NCBI GenBank assembly: GCA_009746045.1
Contig: RPFO01001075.1
Location: forward strand, 729,561 to 793,560
From: Mesostigma viride
Taxonomy: Eukaryota; Streptophyta; Mesostigmatophyceae; Mesostigmatales; Mesostigmataceae
DNA: 64,000 bases
Direction: 5' to 3'
Part shown: positions 44,952 to 55,885 of the stretch, piece by piece
Layout: every line of letters starts with the position of its first letter
Numbering within the stretch: position 1 is the first letter of the stretch
Program-made: the position numbers and the translations under genes
The notes under the pieces: model-generated
The model's database searches: none
Seen by the model: the letters and a program-made list of their open reading frames with translations, nothing else
What the model was told of the DNA's origin: nothing

Positions 44952-47490
44952 TCAGCCTCCAGATTCTTAGGGTCGAGTGCTTGTTAACAGCACGCTATCG
45001 ACCGAGTACAGCGGGGTTGTGCCGAACATCTCGAGTGCATCCCCTGGTTGCAGGCTTATTAACCGGCCACTGCCCTTTCTCTACACACATGCGCCACCAA
45101 GCCCCATGGCATGGCGCTAAAATCTCCAGCAAAAATACTGGAATCTAGAAAATAAGGTAGTAAGTAAGCTCTCTAATAATTACCCGCGTTACTTTTTTCT
45201 AGTTACGGGGGTTGAAAGTCACAACAAGAAGACATTTTGGATGGCAGACCGCAGGCACCCCCGCACACTTATGCATCACCACATGCCCTTCAACGAGAAG
45301 AACACCGCCTGATTCTGATAAGCGGGTTACGATCACAAAAGCGGAAAGGAATCATTAGTTCACATTGCAGTGACACTAGGCGCAGGGCTGTAATAACTTC
45401 GGCTCATAATGTGAACATCGGGAACGGGCCGATAAGGCTGCGTCTTCTCAACGCACATGCTATGCCGGGCGAGGAATGTGATGACGAGTACGGGCTGGCA
45501 AGTGGGGTTGTTCAGCAAGGCGAAACAAGTCTTCATGTTATTATGCGCCACTTGAACAGGAACCCAAATAAAGGTTTTGTGGGCGCAACGCCTCACCTAA
45601 GGCAGACATCCAAACGATGCCGTTGACCAACCGCTAGGGAAATCGCGAGAAGGGCCACCAGCACACCCTGCCTGCTGCTGTTCAAGCAGCAAATTAAATG
45701 CTGCCGGGACGGGCCGGCGCGGCCATGAAATCTGCGAATCATGAGCTCGTTGTTGCAGTGGATGTCAACAGCCGGCTCCCCCCCCGCGTCGAGCACGAAA
45801 GGCGAACAGGAATTTGAAAGCAAAAGATGACGGTCGCACGTAGCAAACCTACCCGCCCCTGCGCAGCTTACAAGTTTATTCCAGGAACTGATCTTAATTA
45901 CAACATATTTCGCCTTTTCGTCGTGCCGATTCAGATGTTGCACACACCGGTAAACCAGTCATCTAGTTACAAGAAGCGTAAAGAGGAATAAATGTAGAGG
46001 GTGCCACGAACTTGAGTGCCAGCGAGCTCGAGTCTGGCTAGTAGCATCACAATTCAACGATGTCCTCCATGGTCGTGACTCGTGACTCGTCGCTCCAACT
46101 TGTGAAATTTGTGATCTAGGTAAACCTGTCACAGCTGTTTTTAATTTACGCGCCAAAGCTCGCGCCAAACATGGACACAGGCGCGTAGGGCCGTAGCTGG
46201 CGCGCAATGCTCCTCGTCGGCGCAGCGCTTTGTTGGGTGCTGAAACTGCAAGTGCGGTAATGCGCCGGACCTCCGCACTCGTCCCCGCACAAGAGTTTTC
46301 TTCATCCTGGCCCGAATAGGAGCTTCCCCTAAATACCACGTTGCCAGGCTGTGCATCACGTGACTTTTGCTAACATTTTTGACCGTTGCGCGCGCGCATA
46401 GCGAGATATGGCTATCAACGTGCCATTTGGTGGAAATTTTGGGTTCCGCAGCTTGAAACGGGTCAGATGATGACCCCTGAACGATGATGCATTATGTTGA
46501 TTCGTAAAGAATTATCAGATTCACGGAACTGTGAAAATACGCAGTGGTTATTATCTCTGTCTTCGTCGCCACCATCAGACGAGACGTCCCGTTTGGTTTC
46601 GCCGGTTTCTTTTTGGTTTCTTTGTAGCTTCTTTCCGCCTGGGCCTTACATTGTTTTACGGAAGTCCGCTGCGCACCATCTGCTGGGAACGTCGACGCGT
46701 TAGACGTCATCTTTGCATAGATAAATCAACATGGTTATCATGACGGATGCATGGATAGAGCGGATATGGCTGCCTGTGCCACTAGCATCAGTATTCGGGA
46801 CGTATGAGCATGTCGGCCAGCGGAACCCGGCTAGGTCGTGATCGAGGCAGGTACGGCGATTCGTTTTCGTGTTGGTTGCATGGAAACTCGTACGTTCATA
46901 CATGTCTGATGGTGGATATATTAGTGGTAATTGCAACTGCCTTCCATGCCTGCTCAAGGAGGGGTATTAGCCATTATGTTGCACAGTTTGTGGCATTTCT
47001 TGGGGGGATACCGTTCAGTGAGTGTCAGGTGGCTTCATATTTGTATTCCAGCATATTTGGCAGTCTATTGTGGTCAATTATATTGCATCATTGTATGGCA
47101 TGGCATAGTTGGCTGTTTGCGCGCGCGCAAGCCACACACGTAAACGCGGGCATGGTATGGGTCAAATGGGCTATCCGGGTAGTTTGACCAAAGGAAAGCA
47201 CCATTGGACTATCCAACTAAATTGTCCAATGTTGGGTTTGAGGTTTCTGACCCTCCCCTCAGTAGAAGGGGGGGGGGTATAGTTTTTCTTGGCACAAAAT
47301 GATCGTCTTTTGGCTCACTTTGACTGAAGGTATCATCCAAAGTACTCATCAGACTCATGATATTATTGCATATTATGAAAGCCCTTGAAGTGTAGATACT
47401 TCTAGCATCTTGGTTGGGGGTATTTGGAGTTGTGGTCTATGAGTTATGATTTTTGGCAATTTTAGGGGTCTGAAAGTGCCAAAAATGGCC
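44952..47490. other. Right part of the 9.29-kb element, no confident gene
   Basis: Frames of up to 129 codons occur (45237-45626 plus, 45959-46339 minus) but match nothing I know and overlap one another. The segment 46252-46337 is the right arm of the inner inverted repeat. Confidence 0.45.
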
Positions 47491-47508
47491 TGACGGAGTA
47501 TGGGTTAA

Positions 47509-48280
47509 TCATTTATTAAAGAAGGATATCCCCTTTGTTTGGAGTAGTGAATGTCAGTCGGCTTTTCAGTGCCTAAAATCCCTACTCCTTTCCCCTCCTG
47601 TACTCATCCTACCGGACACTACTAAACCCTTTGTTGTGGCTACAGATGCTAGTAAAGTAGCTATAGGTGGTGTCCTTCTCCAGGATCAGGGTCAGGGCTT
47701 ACAGCCAATTGAGTATATCTCTAGGACAATGCTCCCCGCGGAGCGTAACTATCCCGTACACCAGCAGGAACTCTTAGCTGTGGTGTATTGTTGCCACGCG
47801 TGGCAGCACTTCCTTAAAGGTGCTCAATTTGATGTCTGCCTGAATGAACCCTGTGAGCTAGATCCTTATAGGTTAGTTATCCAAACGGATCATCGTCCCC
47901 TTACCCATCTTCTCTCCCAACCCAACCTTACCCCTCGGCAAGCGCGCTGGATGGAATTTTTAGCACAGTTTTCCCCTTTTAAACTTCAGTATGTCAAGGG
48001 TGTAGATAACATAGTACCAGATGCACTCTCTCGTCGTGCAGACTATTCCTTCTTCGAGGACCTTGATGTTCTCAATACTACTCTAGTTCCTACTACTATG
48101 GGTGTAACCCCTTATGGTGAACTACCTGATGATGAATCCTATGCCTACCTCTTTCATACAGCTGTTCGCATGCCTGATCTCCTTTCTCACGTAGGACTCT
48201 CTCTCCCGTGTGAGGCCCTTCCCGTGGCCTCGGTGGGGGGGAGGGGAAAAATAAAATTTCTATACCGCTTAGCCATATAG
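47509..48280 (+). pseudogene. RNase H region of pol, second half of the split RT-RNase H
   Basis: Translation resumes in the same frame as the RT upstream of the TTAA insertion. RNase H motifs are FVVATDASKVAIGGVLL (first Asp), HQQELLAVVYCCHAWQHFL (Glu) and VIQTDHRPLTHLL (Asp), followed by the connection to integrase with PDALSRRADY. It degrades RNA of the RNA/DNA hybrid. The frame ends at 48280 after a G/A-rich run at about 48228-48253, where a small indel shifts it from the integrase frame. Confidence 0.9.
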
Positions 48281-48299
48281 CGACTAGGTCAGGAAAGTC

Positions 48300-49917
48300 T
48301 TATGAAAACGTAGTCCCTCTAGGACCTCCCCTTCTCTTTGGCAAGGCGGTAGGAGATCTCTTTAAACCTGTTCTGGATACTTCTGTAGCGATGCCTACCT
48401 CTGATCTTGAACGCCTTATTAGTAGATTTACGGCCACTGAGCCGGAAGCATTAGCTGCCATTGCTGCACATCCCCAACAATTAGGCAAGCACCCTTGTAA
48501 ATTTGTAGGTGGGTTTTTATATGTGCAGATAGCAGATTCTCCCCCTCAATGGCGCCTGTATGTCCCTCCTATCTGTCGCTCCTCCTTGCTCTTTGAGTTG
48601 CATGACTTAGCTGCTCATCAGGGTGGTAAACGGGTACGGGACCTAGTAGCCCGCTCTTATTACTGGCCTTCCCTTTATAAGGATGTAGATGAGTATGTTA
48701 GAACTTGTCAATCTTGCCAGGAAATGAAACCCAATAATGTAGGACAGATAGCAGAACCTAGGACCTTGCCTGACCCCATCATGCCTTGGGATTCTATCAT
48801 GATGGATTTTGTAGGACCTTTTAGAAAGAATGATAGGGGCAATGCCCAAATCCTTGTGTTCATAGATCGTTTTACTCGTATGTGCCATCTTGTGCCGTGT
48901 CCTTTAGAACTCACCGCACGTGATTGCGCACGCCTATACCTCAATAATGTATATAGATATCATGGATTGAGTAGGCAGTTTATTAGTGATAAGGATAAAT
49001 TATTTACCTCAGATTTTTGGCAGCAGTTTTTCGCTGCCATCGGTACCAAGGTTACCTACGGTACTGCCTACCACTCCTCCTCCTCTCATTTAGTAGAGCG
49101 TCTTAATAGAGTAGTAGAAGAAGCGCTTAGGCACTATGTTAATGGCTCGGGTAGTGATTGGGAGGATTATTTATGTTTGGTAGAGTTCTCCCTCAACAAT
49201 TGTCCCCAAGCTGCGCATGGATATACGCCCTTCTTCTTAGATACTGGTAGACAGCCCCTTACCCCTACCTCTCTCTTAGCTAGTCCTCTACGGGACAAGG
49301 ATGATGTGTCCCGAGATACTGTAGAAGGTGTACAGTCCTTACTAGATAGAATGAAAACTGCTCATGACCACGCGATCTCAGGGTACCAAAAAGCTCAGGC
49401 TAAGTACCTTGCTAGGTTGCGTGCCTCCTTAGATAGACGAGCACCTGAGATAGAAATAGGAGATCTAGTATTAGTAGAAGGCCCCCGTGTTGGCCGTTTT
49501 GCTCATAAGTTTGAAGCAGAACTGAAGGTCAAACTTAGGCCCGCCTTCTTAGGACCCTTCCATGTGTTGTCTAGGGTAGGAAATTTCTTATATAAAGTCG
49601 ATATCCCTACCTCCTGGCAAACGCATTCAAACACCTTCCATAGGAGCCAGCTTAAACTGTACCATCCTAGTACGTTCGCTGGCAGGGAGTTAGCGCCTGC
49701 CCCTTTAGAGCATAACCCTGACACTGGGGAAGTAGAAGACGAAGTAGAAAGCATCGTGGCCCATAGAGATATCAAAAAGGGCCGCGGTACCCAGCGTCAG
49801 TATAAAGTGAAGTGGATGTATGCTCGTAGTGAAGTAGATAAGGTTTGGTATACGGAGAGTGAGCTAGATGGGTGTAGTCGCCTGCTGCAGGAATATAAAA
49901 CCCTGCACAAGCTCTAG
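48300..49917 (+). CDS. Integrase with C-terminal chromodomain
   Basis: Coding continues from about 48300 in a new frame. The zinc-binding HHCC motif is LHDLAAHQGG ... CQSCQEMK. The catalytic core has MMDFVGPF (Asp), ISDKDKLFTSDFW (Asp) and HSSSSHLVERLNR (Glu), in which the usual HPQTDGQ is replaced. A GPF/Y-like segment (LGPFHVLSRVG) follows. The last ~55 residues (VESIVAHRDIKKGRGTQRQY, VKWMYARSEVDKVWYTES) fit a chromodomain, which in chromoviruses steers integration to marked chromatin. The protein ends at the stop at 49915-49917. It is intact apart from the upstream frame change. Confidence 0.9.
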
Positions 49918-49993
49918 TTGTAGGCCTTCTCCTCTCTTATGTTATGTCTGCTGTCGACGGGTGGTTGGTTGTCCCCTCCCCTCCGCAGCCGTC

Positions 49994-52180
49994 ATGTCAG
50001 AGCCTACCCCTCCGGCTGAGAGCCCGCTGCCGTCCCTGCCCCTACCGGACCCTGAGCTGTACTTCGAGGCCCTTCCGGGTCGTTGGGTTTCACGGTCTAG
50101 TTTCCCGGGTGGCGTCGTGCATCCGGCCCTCCAGGCCCAGCATGCGGGCATAGTCCGGGCGGCTCTCTTCGGGGTCACGTGGTACGGTCCTTCCCCTGCT
50201 GAACCGCATCAGCTTGTTTTGCACGGATTTGACGATGCCGGCCACTGTTTGCTAGAATGTGGCTCCAGCTGTCCAGCCCTGGGACAGATAGCTGCGATTC
50301 TCCAGTGCCCCAGGGTGTTTTCCTACCTTTCTACCCCTGTGGGCCGCTCCTGCCTACGGGATGTGTTCCCCTGGCTTCCTGCCGAGGGTGATGCGGAGCT
50401 GGATGAGAACCCCTGCGACCTGTTACGGGCCGTAGAGTTTATGGAGATAGCAGACCAGAACGCGGGTGTAGGATTTGGCGACCCTACCCCTACGGACGCG
50501 CCGGTAGAGGCGCAGTATTCCCCTGAGTATTCGGCCTCCCCTGCGGCGTCCTCCTCTTCAGTGTCGGCGCCTTCCCCTGTCCCGTCTTCACCGAGGTCGG
50601 TCCTGTGCGCATCGGTGGAGCCTACCCCTTCGGGCTCTGGTCGTGAGCCTGATCCTCTTGCGGCGACAGTTTCTGCGATGCAGGCGCAGATCCAGTCCCT
50701 GACGGCGGCCTTCGGGGCCTTCATGGCGGCCCAGGCGCACGCGCCAGCCACGCCAGGTGGGGTGTCTGTTGCAGCTGTGCCCCCTTCCCCTTCGGTCGCC
50801 TCGGCGTCTACGGTTCCCTCTGGTGCTGCAGCTCCTACGCCTTCGGCTACCGCTGCGCCTGCTACTGACGTACCTGCGCCTCGGCGCGAGTCCGCCGTCC
50901 CAGTGGCAGCGCCCGCCGCCGCCGCGTCCGAGCCGCCCACCACGTCAGCGCCGCCCTCGCGGGGTTTCTTCAGCGACCCGGGCGGTCTTCCCAGGCTTTG
51001 GGAGGGCGGTCCTCCGCAGAGGATCCCGGTGCCTGACTGGAGCTTGGACGGTAACCAGTCGTATGCCGGATTGCCTGTCCCCACGGGTCCTATTTTCAAC
51101 ATGTGGCCTGGTGGTGCGCCACCCCCAGAGACCGGCGCGCCAGTTGCGGAGGCGGGTCCGTCGCGACCCCCTGCGGCCTCGGGTCCGACGCGGCCCCCTG
51201 TTGTACCGGCACCTTCTGCGCCTGCGCCGGTTCCTACCCCTTCGTCGTCGGCCCCTGCCCCTTCGGCCCCGCGGTCTTTGGCTGCGGTTGTTCGGTCCAG
51301 TGGCTCTGACCCGCGCGCCACCCGCGCTGCCGATTCCCTTCGGGAGTTGTCAGAGGGCGATCGGGATCGGGCCCCTTCTGTGGTGCATGCGACTCCGGAG
51401 TCGCGCGACACGCCTGTCTTCGGGTATGGTATGTCTGCGCTCGCTTGCCGCCAGTGTGACCTGCCGCGCGCCTCCGCCGAGCTGGCCATTTCGCCCATGT
51501 CCTACGGGTTCTCCCAGGTGTGTCGGGCGCCGCGGGACCGTAACCTACCAGTTGAGACTGATCGGCCTCCTTTCGACATGGTTATTTTGGCTGATCCGGT
51601 GTTCCAGGGTGAGATCCTGGTTCGGCGCGTCCTGTACCGCTGGGCGCGACGCCACAATGACTTGGACACCTACGGCGGGTTCCAGTGGGCCTACCCTCCG
51701 CCTCTGGGCATTATGGCCTCAGATGCTCTTACGGTAGATTTTCCTGCGGTGCCGGGTGCCACGTACAGCACCGTCCTACAGCCCATCCTAGAGTGGGATG
51801 CCCGTCGTCCAGCGCCCATCCCGGGCCAGGGTTTGGACTCTCGGGGTCATCCTCCTCCCCGGGCTAGCGACTACCTTGAGACGTTCGGGTCGCGACAGTG
51901 TGCCCGCCGGTGGCGTTCCCGCGAGATTCGGCACATCCGGTTGTGGCCGTCCAACGTGGAGCCCCTGGTAGATCTGTTTTTCCCGACGGGTATGCGCCCT
52001 CGGATCCGGTATCATCGCCTGCTCCTTCGGGCTCTCTGCCTGATCGCGGTAGAGCCTTTCCTACGCCTCTTTGCCTGCGGTTTCCTGGACTGGGCCCGGG
52101 GCCAGGTCGTTCTTACACAGCATAGGTACTACTGGGCCTTCCTGGGACTTTTCCCTGACGGCGTGTGGGCCGATTGTTAA
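49994..52180 (+). CDS. Extra 3' ORF of the retrotransposon, unknown function
   Basis: This 728-codon frame begins at an ATG (MSEPTPPAESP) 77 bp after the integrase stop and is much richer in GC than gag-pol. The first ~170 residues look folded. Residues ~180-480 are Pro/Ala/Ser-rich and disordered, with a short MQAQIQSLTAAFGAF helix. The last ~230 residues are again folded-looking (FDMVILADPVFQGEILVRR, RIRYHRLLLRALCLIAVE). No signal peptide, transmembrane helix or fusion motif is evident, so it does not look like an envelope gene. It could be a second capsid-like or a captured host protein; neither is supported. Coding-like sequence at 53928-54062 may be its original C-terminus, beyond a nested insertion. 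Confidence 0.6.
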   Translation: MSEPTPPAESPLPSLPLPDPELYFEALPGRWVSRSSFPGGVVHPALQAQHAGIVRAALFGVTWYGPSPAEPHQLVLHGFDDAGHCLLECGSSCPALGQIAAILQCPRVFSYLSTPVGRSCLRDVFPWLPAEGDAELDENPCDLLRAVEFMEIADQNAGVGFGDPTPTDAPVEAQYSPEYSASPAASSSSVSAPSPVPSSPRSVLCASVEPTPSGSGREPDPLAATVSAMQAQIQSLTAAFGAFMAAQAHAPATPGGVSVAAVPPSPSVASASTVPSGAAAPTPSATAAPATDVPAPRRESAVPVAAPAAAASEPPTTSAPPSRGFFSDPGGLPRLWEGGPPQRIPVPDWSLDGNQSYAGLPVPTGPIFNMWPGGAPPPETGAPVAEAGPSRPPAASGPTRPPVVPAPSAPAPVPTPSSSAPAPSAPRSLAAVVRSSGSDPRATRAADSLRELSEGDRDRAPSVVHATPESRDTPVFGYGMSALACRQCDLPRASAELAISPMSYGFSQVCRAPRDRNLPVETDRPPFDMVILADPVFQGEILVRRVLYRWARRHNDLDTYGGFQWAYPPPLGIMASDALTVDFPAVPGATYSTVLQPILEWDARRPAPIPGQGLDSRGHPPPRASDYLETFGSRQCARRWRSREIRHIRLWPSNVEPLVDLFFPTGMRPRIRYHRLLLRALCLIAVEPFLRLFACGFLDWARGQVVLTQHRYYWAFLGLFPDGVWADC

Positions 52181-52190
52181 TCATCCCACG

Positions 52191-53927
52191 GTCCTAAATT
52201 TAGGACTTTGTCCTAAATCGTCCTAGTGGTCACTATAACCGAGGTACCGGGGGGGGGGGTCACTATATGGACCGTACCCCATGTGGACCGTACCCGGCAT
52301 GATGTACCCGACCCGTGGTACCGGCACATGGTACCCGGATTCCGTACCCGGGTACCGGGTATAATGGCGGGAAAGTAGGTACCTCGACCAAAAATATAAC
52401 CGATTTTGGAGCGAAAAAGTGGGTGCGGGAATGAAGTGAGGTGGATATGGCGACCTGACAATCGTGGCCGGCGTTTTCACGTGCGTTTATCATTTCGGGC
52501 GCCCAGTAGCAAAAACGAAAGGTTGTTAGTTATGCTTAAAGGCTGTGAATATTTTCTGCGCAAGTTTTTATGTGTAGCGCTGTATCACAGCGGCACAACA
52601 CAAATGGGTCGCAGATCGCCTGCTCGCGGAGGGTCGATTTTGGCACAAACATGTTAGTGTATTAGCAATGGTGGTGCGAATCAAGCCAGGAAATTTTTGT
52701 GGACGATTTTTATTATAGTCTGGAGTTTAGAAACGGAGTATTTGACATGGGAGCGCCTGGGCCGTGATATTCTTGCCCGATTTCCATTGTCGACCATGTT
52801 TTAGGGACGTTCAGGCTGGGCAGCGAGCGCACCTTATAGGTCTTCACTTTCGGTATTTCTTGGACCTAGAACGCAGCACAAGCGTGGTTTATATCATTGT
52901 CGAACCGGTTGGCCAGCTTTGGTGCGCTCAGCTCTCGGAAAGCTGACCTCGCTGCGGATTTCAGCGACTTTTTTGCAACCATCTGGAATGAGGCGACGTA
53001 AGTAGCAGGTAAGTGCCGGGTTGTCCTAGATCATGAGTGTAACTGGCAACGCTGTCGTGGTGTTTTGAGTCAGCCAGCTATGCCTAAAAAGAGGGGACGC
53101 TCTCTGTGCACATAACTGTCACACATAGTTGGTTTACGTCATACAATTTTTTACGTCTCTATCTTCGTCGTCTGCTGCAGCTAAAACACACATGCGTAAG
53201 AGCAGTTTGACTCATGTGTTAGTTATAAACCATGGTCCTATGGCCTGCAGTCGTTCAGGGTGTTCTCAGACAGTATATACAGTATGGTTTACGTGTTACA
53301 TGCACCCTGAATTCGCTCACAAAGCGTTGCATGTTAGCACAACGTTGTTTTGTAACTTGATTTGGCTGCATTCATGTCTTAGTTGCAATGCAAATGCAAT
53401 GTTTTTTCATCGCTGGGTGGTGGCCAGCATGTCCGTGATGTCAAAGAAGGTTTGGCATATGCTTAGAGAAAGTTTACCGCAAGGGGTGGGCCATGTTCAA
53501 GCCGGGCAACCTCAGCAACCATGCAACCCTATATTGCATTACCTGCACCATCTGTGACACCGTTAATCACGCGTATATATAGAGGCAGCCACAGCAGGGT
53601 ATGGCCTTGTTATACGCTGCCCCGCCATCCCAAGGCCTCGTAGGGTCCCCTAGCGCTTGTAAGATGCTCAAGGGACCGTGTGGATAGCATGGTCATGCGT
53701 TGACAATAATTGGTCCTAATGGTCCTAAAACCCACATTTTGGCCAAATTCGCGCTTTGAGGTCTGGCAGGTGGCAGGGCCCATTCATGCACTAAATGTAA
53801 TTATTTGACCCCAGGTTTTTGATAGAAACTAAAAAAGTGTGTTATCTGTCATGGGCACGAATGCCAGGGTCAAATTTTAATGTTTGCATATATATTTTTT
53901 AATTCCACTTGGTCCTAAATTTAGGAC
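52191..53927. mobile_element. Putative nested 1.74-kb element bounded by palindromes
   Basis: GTCCTAAATTTAGGAC, a 16-bp palindrome, occurs at 52191-52206 and at 53912-53927. The interval has no coding features apart from short frames. Its left ~150 bp is full of GGTACC palindromic words (52240-52385). After it, a 45-codon frame (53928-54062) reads like ordinary protein (YWEDGHDVFLTVDRHDNAED). A target duplication is not clear, so the borders are tentative. Confidence 0.45.
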
Positions 53928-54424
53928 TTTTACTGGGAAGATGGACACGATGTTTTCCTCACTGTAGATAGGCACGACAATGCTGAGGATGTGTCTCACT
54001 ACCAGGCTTACCTGGATGTCCTGCTGGCCTCCCGTGGTACCTACCAGACGGATGGCCATTAGATAGAGGGCCTTAGGCCCGACCTGAGGGTGTTGTCCCT
54101 CCGGTATGTAGAGTCGCCCTCATGTTCTGGCCAGTTGACTGGTCGTTCTTGGTCCTTGGTGCTGATGGGTTTACTCTGTGTGTCCTGCCCAGTGCCGTTC
54201 CCCCCGGCAAGGACTTTGTTCCAGGCAGTTAGGGGAACCTACCACCAGGCTTGCATGGTGCTGGCTAACCCTACACCTCCAGGCGTGGTGGTGGAGACCG
54301 TGTGAACTATTGGTGCCTTGTATCTTGGATGGCCTGCTGACTGTGTTAGTGTGTGCTGGGTGCATTAGGTTTCCTACCCCTTGTTTTCCTCCCTGTGCGT
54401 AGGGAGAGGGCTCCCTACCTTTGT

Positions 54425-54434
54425 GGGGGGGAGG
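54425..54434 (+). other. Polypurine tract before the 3' LTR
   Basis: GGGGGGGAGG lies directly upstream of the 3' LTR's first base, the place where plus-strand DNA synthesis is primed. Confidence 0.8.
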
Positions 54435-55007
54435 TGTTACGTCGCGTAACAATTCGTTGTAGTTACGGACGTAAATTAGGTCTTTTGCCTCGGTTGTCCC
54501 TAGGTTTACGTTTAGGCTCCTACCGGGACATTATTGTCCTCGTAACAGTACTGTGGTACATTGGGTGCCGTTGGGCGCCGCGCCGCGTACTTTACTAGTG
54601 GTCCTGATCCTGTGGTAGAATGTAGTGGACCAGCGTGCATCAGTAGATGTAGTGGACCAGCGTGCATCTGTAGGCGAGGGCCATGTCGGCCCGAGCGTGT
54701 TGGACCGTTGGTGACCATTTATGCGCGTTCTACCCTTTGTGTGTGCACTCGGCGTGTGTTAAATGAATTAACACATTTAGGCTTGGGTCACGGCAGTGTA
54801 GTTGTGTTTCCTTCCTCTATTCCTGGAGTAAACGGGTTTTGATAAATGGTTGTATGGCGTATTATAGTAACACATACGTTAATGCATTGAGATCAGCTCC
54901 GTCACGTTCGTCTTTCGCCAGAGGGTTGAGTAGAGGAGGCCTGACCAGTTTAGGTAGCATCAGGCCCATTAGAGGTAGAGGTGGAGGTAGATATCCGCGG
55001 CGTAACA
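54435..55007 (+). repeat. 3' long terminal repeat
   Basis: This 573-bp repeat is identical to the 5' LTR except for two substitutions. It is followed immediately by CTAAG, the target duplication, and by the CT-rich minisatellite. Confidence 0.95.
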
Positions 55008-55545
55008 CTAAGTTTCTTTAGCTTCCTTCCTCTCCCCTCCCATCCCTGAGCTTCCCTCCCCTTTCGTCCCTCTCCCTCCTAAGTAGCTTTCCTCCCCTTC
55101 CCTTTGTTAGCTTACCTCCTTCCTTGCATTACCTAAGTTCCTTTAGCTTCCTTCCCCTCCCCTCCCATGTCCCATAGCTTAATGCCCTCCCCTTTCGTCC
55201 CTCTCCCTTAGTAGCTTTCCTCCCCTTCCCTTTCTTAGCTTCCCTCCTTCCTTGCAGCACCTAAGATCCTTTAGCTTCCTTCCCCTCCCCTCCCACGCCT
55301 GAGCTTCCCTCCCCTTTCGTCCCTCTCCCTTAGTAGCTTTCCTCCCCTTCCCTTTCTTAGTTTCCCTCCTTCCTTGCATTACCTAAGTTCCTTTAGCTTC
55401 CTTCCTCTCCCCTCCCATCCCTTAGCTTCCCTCCCCTTTCCTCCCTCTCCCTTCTAAGTAGCTTTCCTCCCCTTCCCTTTCTTAGCTTGGGGGCTTCCTT
55501 GCATTACCGAAGTTCCTTAATTAGCTTCCTTCCCCTCCCCTCCCA
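55008..55545. repeat. CT-rich minisatellite, right part
   Basis: This continues the array interrupted at 33159. Units share TAGCTTCCTTCCCCTCCCCT and CTTCCTTGCATTACCTAAG with variable lengths. Lys/Glu/Gly-rich minus-strand frames here are artefacts. Confidence 0.9.
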
Positions 55546-55885
55546 TCTTATAAGGCCTGGTCTATACGGACTTTTGATAAAACTGGCGGGAGAGAACGGA
55601 CGGTAAGATCGATGGGGGTTTTGCATCAACGGTCCCCAAGCCTCGTCGTTTTTAACTAAAACGGGCCACTTTTAGTTAAATGCCATGCACCTCCAGAAGG
55701 GCCTGTTAAAATTTTATTCTCGCCAGGATCGCAAGATTAGAAGAAAAAGGGCGGGAAAGTCAGAGGCCTGCCAGCAACGCCTGCCAGCGACGTGAGCGGA
55801 GCTCAACGCCCAAGGCAGCCATCGCCGCAACTTTCTCCGATTGCACACCGATTTCGCCATATCACTCACGAACTAAGAAAAAAAA
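55546..55885. other. 5' region of the Harbinger-type gene
   Basis: This is non-coding sequence upstream of the transposase ATG. It starts with AAGGCCTGGTCTATACGG, which could be a Harbinger terminus, but no matching inverted copy was found on the right side, so the element's ends are not defined. Confidence 0.4.

Larger units (their letters stand above)
38218..47508. mobile_element. 9.29-kb TTAA-flanked TIR element inserted in the retrotransposon's pol
   Basis: TTAA at 38218-38221 and 47505-47508 flank the 14-bp perfect inverted termini CCCATACTCCGTCA (38222-38235; complement at 47491-47504). Termini beginning CCC and a TTAA duplication point to piggyBac-type mobility. A diverged longer inverted repeat lies further in (about 38397-38477 against 46252-46326). 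There is no transposase gene, so it is non-autonomous, carrying a nested TTAA element, foldback repeats and a long GGGA satellite. The target is younger than its LTR divergence, so this insertion is very recent. Confidence 0.9.
33160..55007 (+). mobile_element. Ty3/gypsy chromovirus-like LTR retrotransposon, young, with nested insertions
   Basis: Two 573-bp LTRs (33160-33732 and 54435-55007) begin TGTTACG and end CGTAACA. By eye they differ at only two positions. They are flanked by CTAAG on both sides (33155-33159 and 55008-55012). A primer-binding site and a polypurine tract adjoin the LTRs. The internal order is small ORF, gag, protease, RT, RNase H, integrase with chromodomain, then an extra 3' ORF. 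A 9.29-kb TTAA element splits pol, and a further insertion is likely at 52.2-53.9 kb. Without the TTAA element the retrotransposon is about 12.6 kb, which is long for the group. Confidence 0.95.

Noticed and set aside
44251-45148. Gly/Arg/Glu-rich proteins of ~240-300 codons
   Set aside because: They are translations of the GGGA satellite.
50323-51498. 391-codon minus-strand frame opposite the retrotransposon's extra ORF
   Set aside because: It is an antisense shadow in GC-rich Pro/Ala-coding sequence with no domain.
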